Shown: piece by piece, positions 57,957 to 62,000 of the stretch
How positions within the stretch are numbered: the stretch's first letter is position 1
How the letters are laid out: every line of letters starts with the position of its first letter
Assembly (NCBI RefSeq): GCF_000003815.2
Contig: NC_049996.1
Coordinates: 9,264,715 to 9,326,714, forward strand
Length of the DNA: 62,000 bases
From: Branchiostoma floridae
Taxonomy: Eukaryota > Chordata > Leptocardii > Amphioxiformes > Branchiostomatidae
Direction of reading: 5' to 3'
Notes under the pieces: generated by a model
Databases searched by the model: none
Told to the model about the DNA's origin: nothing
The model's input: the letters and a program-made list of their open reading frames with translations, nothing else
Program-made: the position numbers and the translations under genes

Positions 57957-58200
57957 ATTGCTCCTTCACTCCGTCTTAGCCTTTTCCTTCTCCCTGGAAT
58001 TTTCTCTCAAGCCGTGATGATGGAATCTGCGGAGAAATCGGAGAGCCGGAATTAGATGGAGGAGCGGGATGAGGGGCGCGGGAGGCTCGTGTTGGCACGG
58101 CGAGGCCGGGAAGATTACGGGACGGAACCCGGGACGAACCACTGTGTTTGCGGGGGAGGGGGTGCTGACAGCGCTACAGACGATGAGATACATTCATCAT
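57957..58200 (-). promoter_or_regulatory. Putative 5' UTR and promoter of the Ig-SH3 receptor
   Basis: GC-rich, purine-rich (minus strand) island in AT-rich DNA, directly upstream of the proposed ATG. A YY1-like CAATATGGCG overlaps the start codon. No TATA box is seen at a sensible distance. The ORFs on both strands here are chance frames of the GC-rich sequence. Confidence 0.4.
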
Positions 58201-59502
58201 CCCCACTATTAACGTCATTGTTCAGCATAGACAGGCACAGTTCTCTTGGTTTGTGGTTGCATCTTTTGCTATCATGTGAGTGAAAAAATAGCATTTAATG
58301 GGGTCTCGCGAACGTACACAAAGTAATTAGCGATTGGAGTTCTCCACGGACAATTTTGTCGGTACCGTTAGCATTTTTAACGTTGAAAGATTATCTACAT
58401 TCAAAGAGTAAATAGCACACAAATTCGTGTTAGCATTCATTAGATATATTCGCACAAGAAACAACAACAACACGGTGTGATGCGAACGGACGGTTATAAC
58501 TGCCACGTAAAAGGGAGGCTCAATAACAATTATAAATACCAGAATAAATAACACATTATCACATATTTTGTATTGAATTCTACCGTTCAATCGTTTATCG
58601 CCGGAATGGTAGACAGATAACACGACGCCAGTAAGTAATTGTTAAAATTCACTTACTCAGGTTTATTTTTGATCTCCAGGTAGACGCACTCATTACGTAT
58701 GCAACTCACCTTGACATTAAACGAGTACTAAGCCAAGGTTGAATGCGGCACAAACGGTTCTAGCCACTAAGGGTTTAAACACTTATTTCCATTTGATAAC
58801 TATCTGATGATATATTGTGTCAGTGCAGGTGAGCCTTATGTTTTTAGCCCTTAAGGCTAAACGTGGGTTCGCGCCCTGATGATAACAGCGGCGCTCTCCC
58901 CCGCGGTGAACCAGTAATGGAATTTCCCGGATCGAACCATTCCCGGGTCCATGCTGATTAAAACTACGGCCCGGCGTGTTTCTCATCAAGATTGTGGACG
59001 ATTAATCCACGAATAGAATCGGAATAGACTGTGGAGGCTTCCGCAAACCTAGGCTAGGCCAGACGGTCATTATGCTGGGACCTACAACAATGGGATAAAA
59101 ATACACCACTGTTTGGTAGGCCGGAACAAGCCCGGCATTTTAATAGAGATTCCGTTACAGTTACAGCTTTCAAAAACTGCCCTTTCTAACCTTAGATACA
59201 TACGTAACTAACCATATTCAACGTCATGTTGTTGATTTTTTCATACATCATTTCTTATTTTGGCAATTTTCATCAGAAAGCACAGCGTTTTAGTGCAAAC
59301 ATTCAGTCACCTTCCGTTGACACGAAAATCGTTCACTTAATGGAGACGATAGCTACTGTAACTGTAGACGCTTTGATGTATATCCACATCACTACCCAGC
59401 AGGATGTGACGTGGGGAGATATCGGTAAGATGAAATCCATCCGCCTTTTACGTACATATCCCCGACGACTACACACCCCGATCCCTTTAATATAGCCTCA
59501 TT
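58201..59502. other. No gene seen
   Basis: Upstream flank of the receptor gene. Short ORFs only. Confidence 0.35.
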
Positions 59503-59927
59503 CGCAGACTTCGAGAGGGAATGGCATGGGCCCCGGCTGGGCGAAACTCCTTCCACTGCAAACTACCCTTCTAGGCAAACTCCCTTTCCCTAGTCTCTCC
59601 CAGACACCGGGTCGCTGGAAAACCGTAGAGATGGAACAAATAGAGGAGTAAGCCGNNNNNNNNNNNNNNNNNNNNNNNNNNNNNNNNNNNNNNNNNNNNN
59701 NNNNNNNNNNNNNNNNNNNNNNNNNNNNNNNNNNNNNNNNNNNNNNNNNNNNNNNGGCTTCCTCCCCTAAAAGTTCCCTTTTTACGGGTTTCCAGCGAAC
59801 CGGATTTTGGCATAGACGGCAGAGACTACCCTTTCCCGGCTTTAGAGAACTTTAATTCTAGGGAACCAGTGGCCCCCCCCCCCCCCCCCCCCACCATAAA
59901 ATAGAAGCTAGCCCGCTCGAAGTCTGC
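59503..59927. mobile_element. Long inverted repeat split by the assembly gap
   Basis: CGCAGACTTCGAG (left, about 59503) is the exact reverse complement of CTCGAAGTCTGCG (right, about 59914-59926). Inner parts also match in inverse (CCGGGTCGCTGGAAAACCGT against CGGTTCGCTGGAAACCCGT; TAGTCTCT with AAAGGG/CCCTTT). The N run is at the centre, as expected where a foldback element defeats assembly. A run of 22 or so C at 59873-59892 lies in the right arm. Confidence 0.7.
59656..59755. other. Assembly gap, 100 N
   Basis: Exactly 100 N, the conventional placeholder for a gap of unknown size. Confidence 0.99.
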
Positions 59928-61317
59928 GGAGGAGGCTGCCGATCCCTCCCGAACACCTTCCATGAGGCTGACGAATTCTCCATCGAACCGCCAAGCGCGT
60001 CCGAGTATGATTAATAACTGCTGCCTACCGGCTCCCTCGCCAGAATGGCTGATTAACATCTATTTGTGGCGGCCCTCGCCACTTTCACCGGATCCATGCC
60101 CACAGTTTGTGGGGATGGACCTTGTCGAAAAGCATCTGCATCTACGATACTGTTTTTACTCGCGACACAACCCGTTAAGGTCGGGCGTGATTTAAACCAA
60201 GTGCTAGATATAAGCCACGCAATTATGAAGCGTGGCTGTTAAATCTGAGTCTGGGGCCCGGAGTTTTTACGTACAAGACAGTATGTCTAGTGAGTAGGAT
60301 ATAGGGGGCGGTGCTTTGTGATACAGTCGCGTAAACGCCAATGTTTTCCATATTGGGGGGCAAGGACACCAATTAAACCACACAAGTTAACTAGAATGCG
60401 AGCATGCCGGTAAACGTCGAAATGATTTTTTTACGACTTCAAGTATTGGAAATGACAATAGCTTGATGAGCAAGACTGGAGACAGACTAGAATTTAGGAT
60501 AAGACGTTGGCAACTAAACAGCTTCTGAATTATAAGAATTGAGGGCGTGCGTACGCGTGCGTGTTTGTGTGTATGTGTATGTACTGTATTTGTGAGAGTG
60601 TGTGTGTGTGCTCACGCGTGTTTGTTTTCGCAAAGTTTTGCTTTAGTTAAACACACATACACCCACACACCTAAATGCATTCATACACACATAGACGACC
60701 CCCCCCCCCCCCCACACACACAGACAAATGAAGATCATGAAGAGAGAGAAAATGGATTAGAAATGTCAAAATATCTAATAAACAACAATGGCGTTGTTGC
60801 ATGCAATGCTCATATATTGTAGCGATGTCACCATGAACAATCATCTACTAGCTTAGATTACTTCTTACCAGGACGACCACTGTCTTGTGATATCAATGTT
60901 GTTTTTTAACTTCTGAAACGCACAGCTTGTGGGGCTGTTAGATTCCCCTACGGGTAGAAAGTACATTAAGCTTATTAACTGTGTCTGCACACTTGCACTT
61001 TAATAGGCATCTAGTTAGGGCCTAATTTGTAAAACAGACCGGTCCAAACAAGAAGCCATTAGTGATTTCATCCTATCCAAGGTTTTAAATGAACAAGCAG
61101 GAATCTGTTTGCCGTCTGTGGTGCGTTGCATAAATATCATGTTTTCAGAACATTAACAAACTGTAAGCTGACAAATAAGACTGGGAAAAGTTATAAACTG
61201 GTGACATAATGTGATTAACACTGTGATAACCGTTATTACGTGAAAAAAACTTTTTGGAACTAAATGAATGTGATAAATAGGCTGAGCTGATAAATACAAC
61301 TTTCTTCCTTTATTTTT

Positions 61318-61320
<3 letters not shown>
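59928..61320. other. No gene seen; GT/CA-rich patches
   Basis: GT-rich 60548-60625, CA-rich 60645-60725 with a C-run near 60702-60712. Two opposite simple repeats close together can fold on each other. ORF 60547-60822 is made of them. Confidence 0.5.

Positions 61321-61353
<33 letters not shown>
61320..61353 (+). repeat. CA dinucleotide microsatellite
   Basis: Uninterrupted (CA)n of about 16 copies. The minus-strand ORF at 61153 begins inside it and is chance. Confidence 0.95.
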
Positions 61354-61355
<2 letters not shown>

Positions 61356-62000
61356 GTAAGTGTATATACTTATTCTCTTATATAAATGTAAATTATTGGT
61401 CTGTGTAACTGGAGATCCACCCCTGTTGTCGATACCATGTCCAGTATTGACCCAGAATGCGGTCCCACCAATCATAGTAATGGCACAAATGAAATACTTT
61501 ATCGATACTCATGACTCATCCAATCATGGATATTTCCAAAAAGCCTCCCGCCCATCATCACACTCATCCATTCCTGGGCGGGGACACAGCTATAGGACAC
61601 AGCTGCGAACCGACCAATCAACTCATCAATGTCCCTCCTCCAGTTAACAATTGACCGATGCATCTATATATACTCAATGCATAGGACTTTGATGTATTGA
61701 TAGAGGGGTTTAAACCTTGACCCACGCTGGCCATGTTTCACGTTAATGTATTACGTTTCCATACACACACACGTAGCCTCTTCTCCGTTTGTATGGACGG
61801 CAGCGAGCAGACTGTGGTTAATATGGGAGAGTAACATGCGAGTGAGGACGCATGGAGGCAGAACTGAAGCCCATGAGAGATGTTTCAATACAAGTTTCAT
61901 AAGGAGCGCAGCAGACCGTTGATATATGAGTTATTAAACGAGGAGAAAAGAGTAGTCCGGGATGATGGAGTATCCCTGCCTCGCACATTCTCAGTAGCCT
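61354..62000. other. No gene supported to the window end
   Basis: No delimited repeat. A plus-strand ORF at 61360-61647 has no recognisable domain. Confidence 0.35.

Overview
The window looks like a stretch of an intron-rich animal genome, most likely a cephalochordate (lancelet, Branchiostoma-like). I infer this from small phase-matched exons separated by kilobases of AT-rich intron, the many short palindromic DNA transposons, and an immunoglobulin receptor with an unusual domain mix. There are no bacterial operons, and most long open frames are chance or lie antisense to real exons. One 100-N assembly gap is at 59656-59755.

The main find is one minus-strand gene that I can chain from about 57956 down to 27309. 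It has eight coding exons, and every junction is in phase. The predicted product is about 660 aa: signal peptide, V-type Ig domain without its cysteines, two cysteine-bonded Ig domains, one transmembrane helix, then a tail carrying an SH3 domain, overlapping ITIM-like and ITSM-like tyrosine motifs, a proline-rich segment and a C-terminal ETRL (class I PDZ ligand). Ig receptors with their own cytoplasmic SH3 domain are not a standard family, so this is the best candidate for an undescribed receptor or adaptor hybrid.

The left end (1-2284, minus) holds part of a second gene: a very large Ser/Thr-rich, mucin-like exon with 48-residue repeats. A one-base frameshift near 1530 breaks it. Upstream of it (3.4, 3.8, 4.5-4.7, 5.6 kb, and less surely 10.9 and 13.4 kb) are candidate exons with compatible splice phases, including a tandem pair of small exons that each end in a stop. 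A CRE cluster at 14.03 kb and ETS sites at 15.55 kb mark likely promoter DNA.

The region 15-27 kb has no gene I can support. It is dominated by repeats, above all a nearly identical array (19.35-22.89 kb) of about 865-bp units with internal inverted symmetry. Introns of the Ig gene hold several well-delimited nonautonomous transposons (hAT-like with 8-bp target duplication, a palindromic family with 9-bp duplication, a long-inverted-repeat element that coincides with the assembly gap), minisatellites, and three copies of a retroelement-tail hairpin with compensatory changes. Two tandem arrays are built from exon-intron boundary sequence: one at the donor of the V-type Ig exon, one at the acceptor-like start of an unrecognised plus-strand ORF at 54.15 kb.
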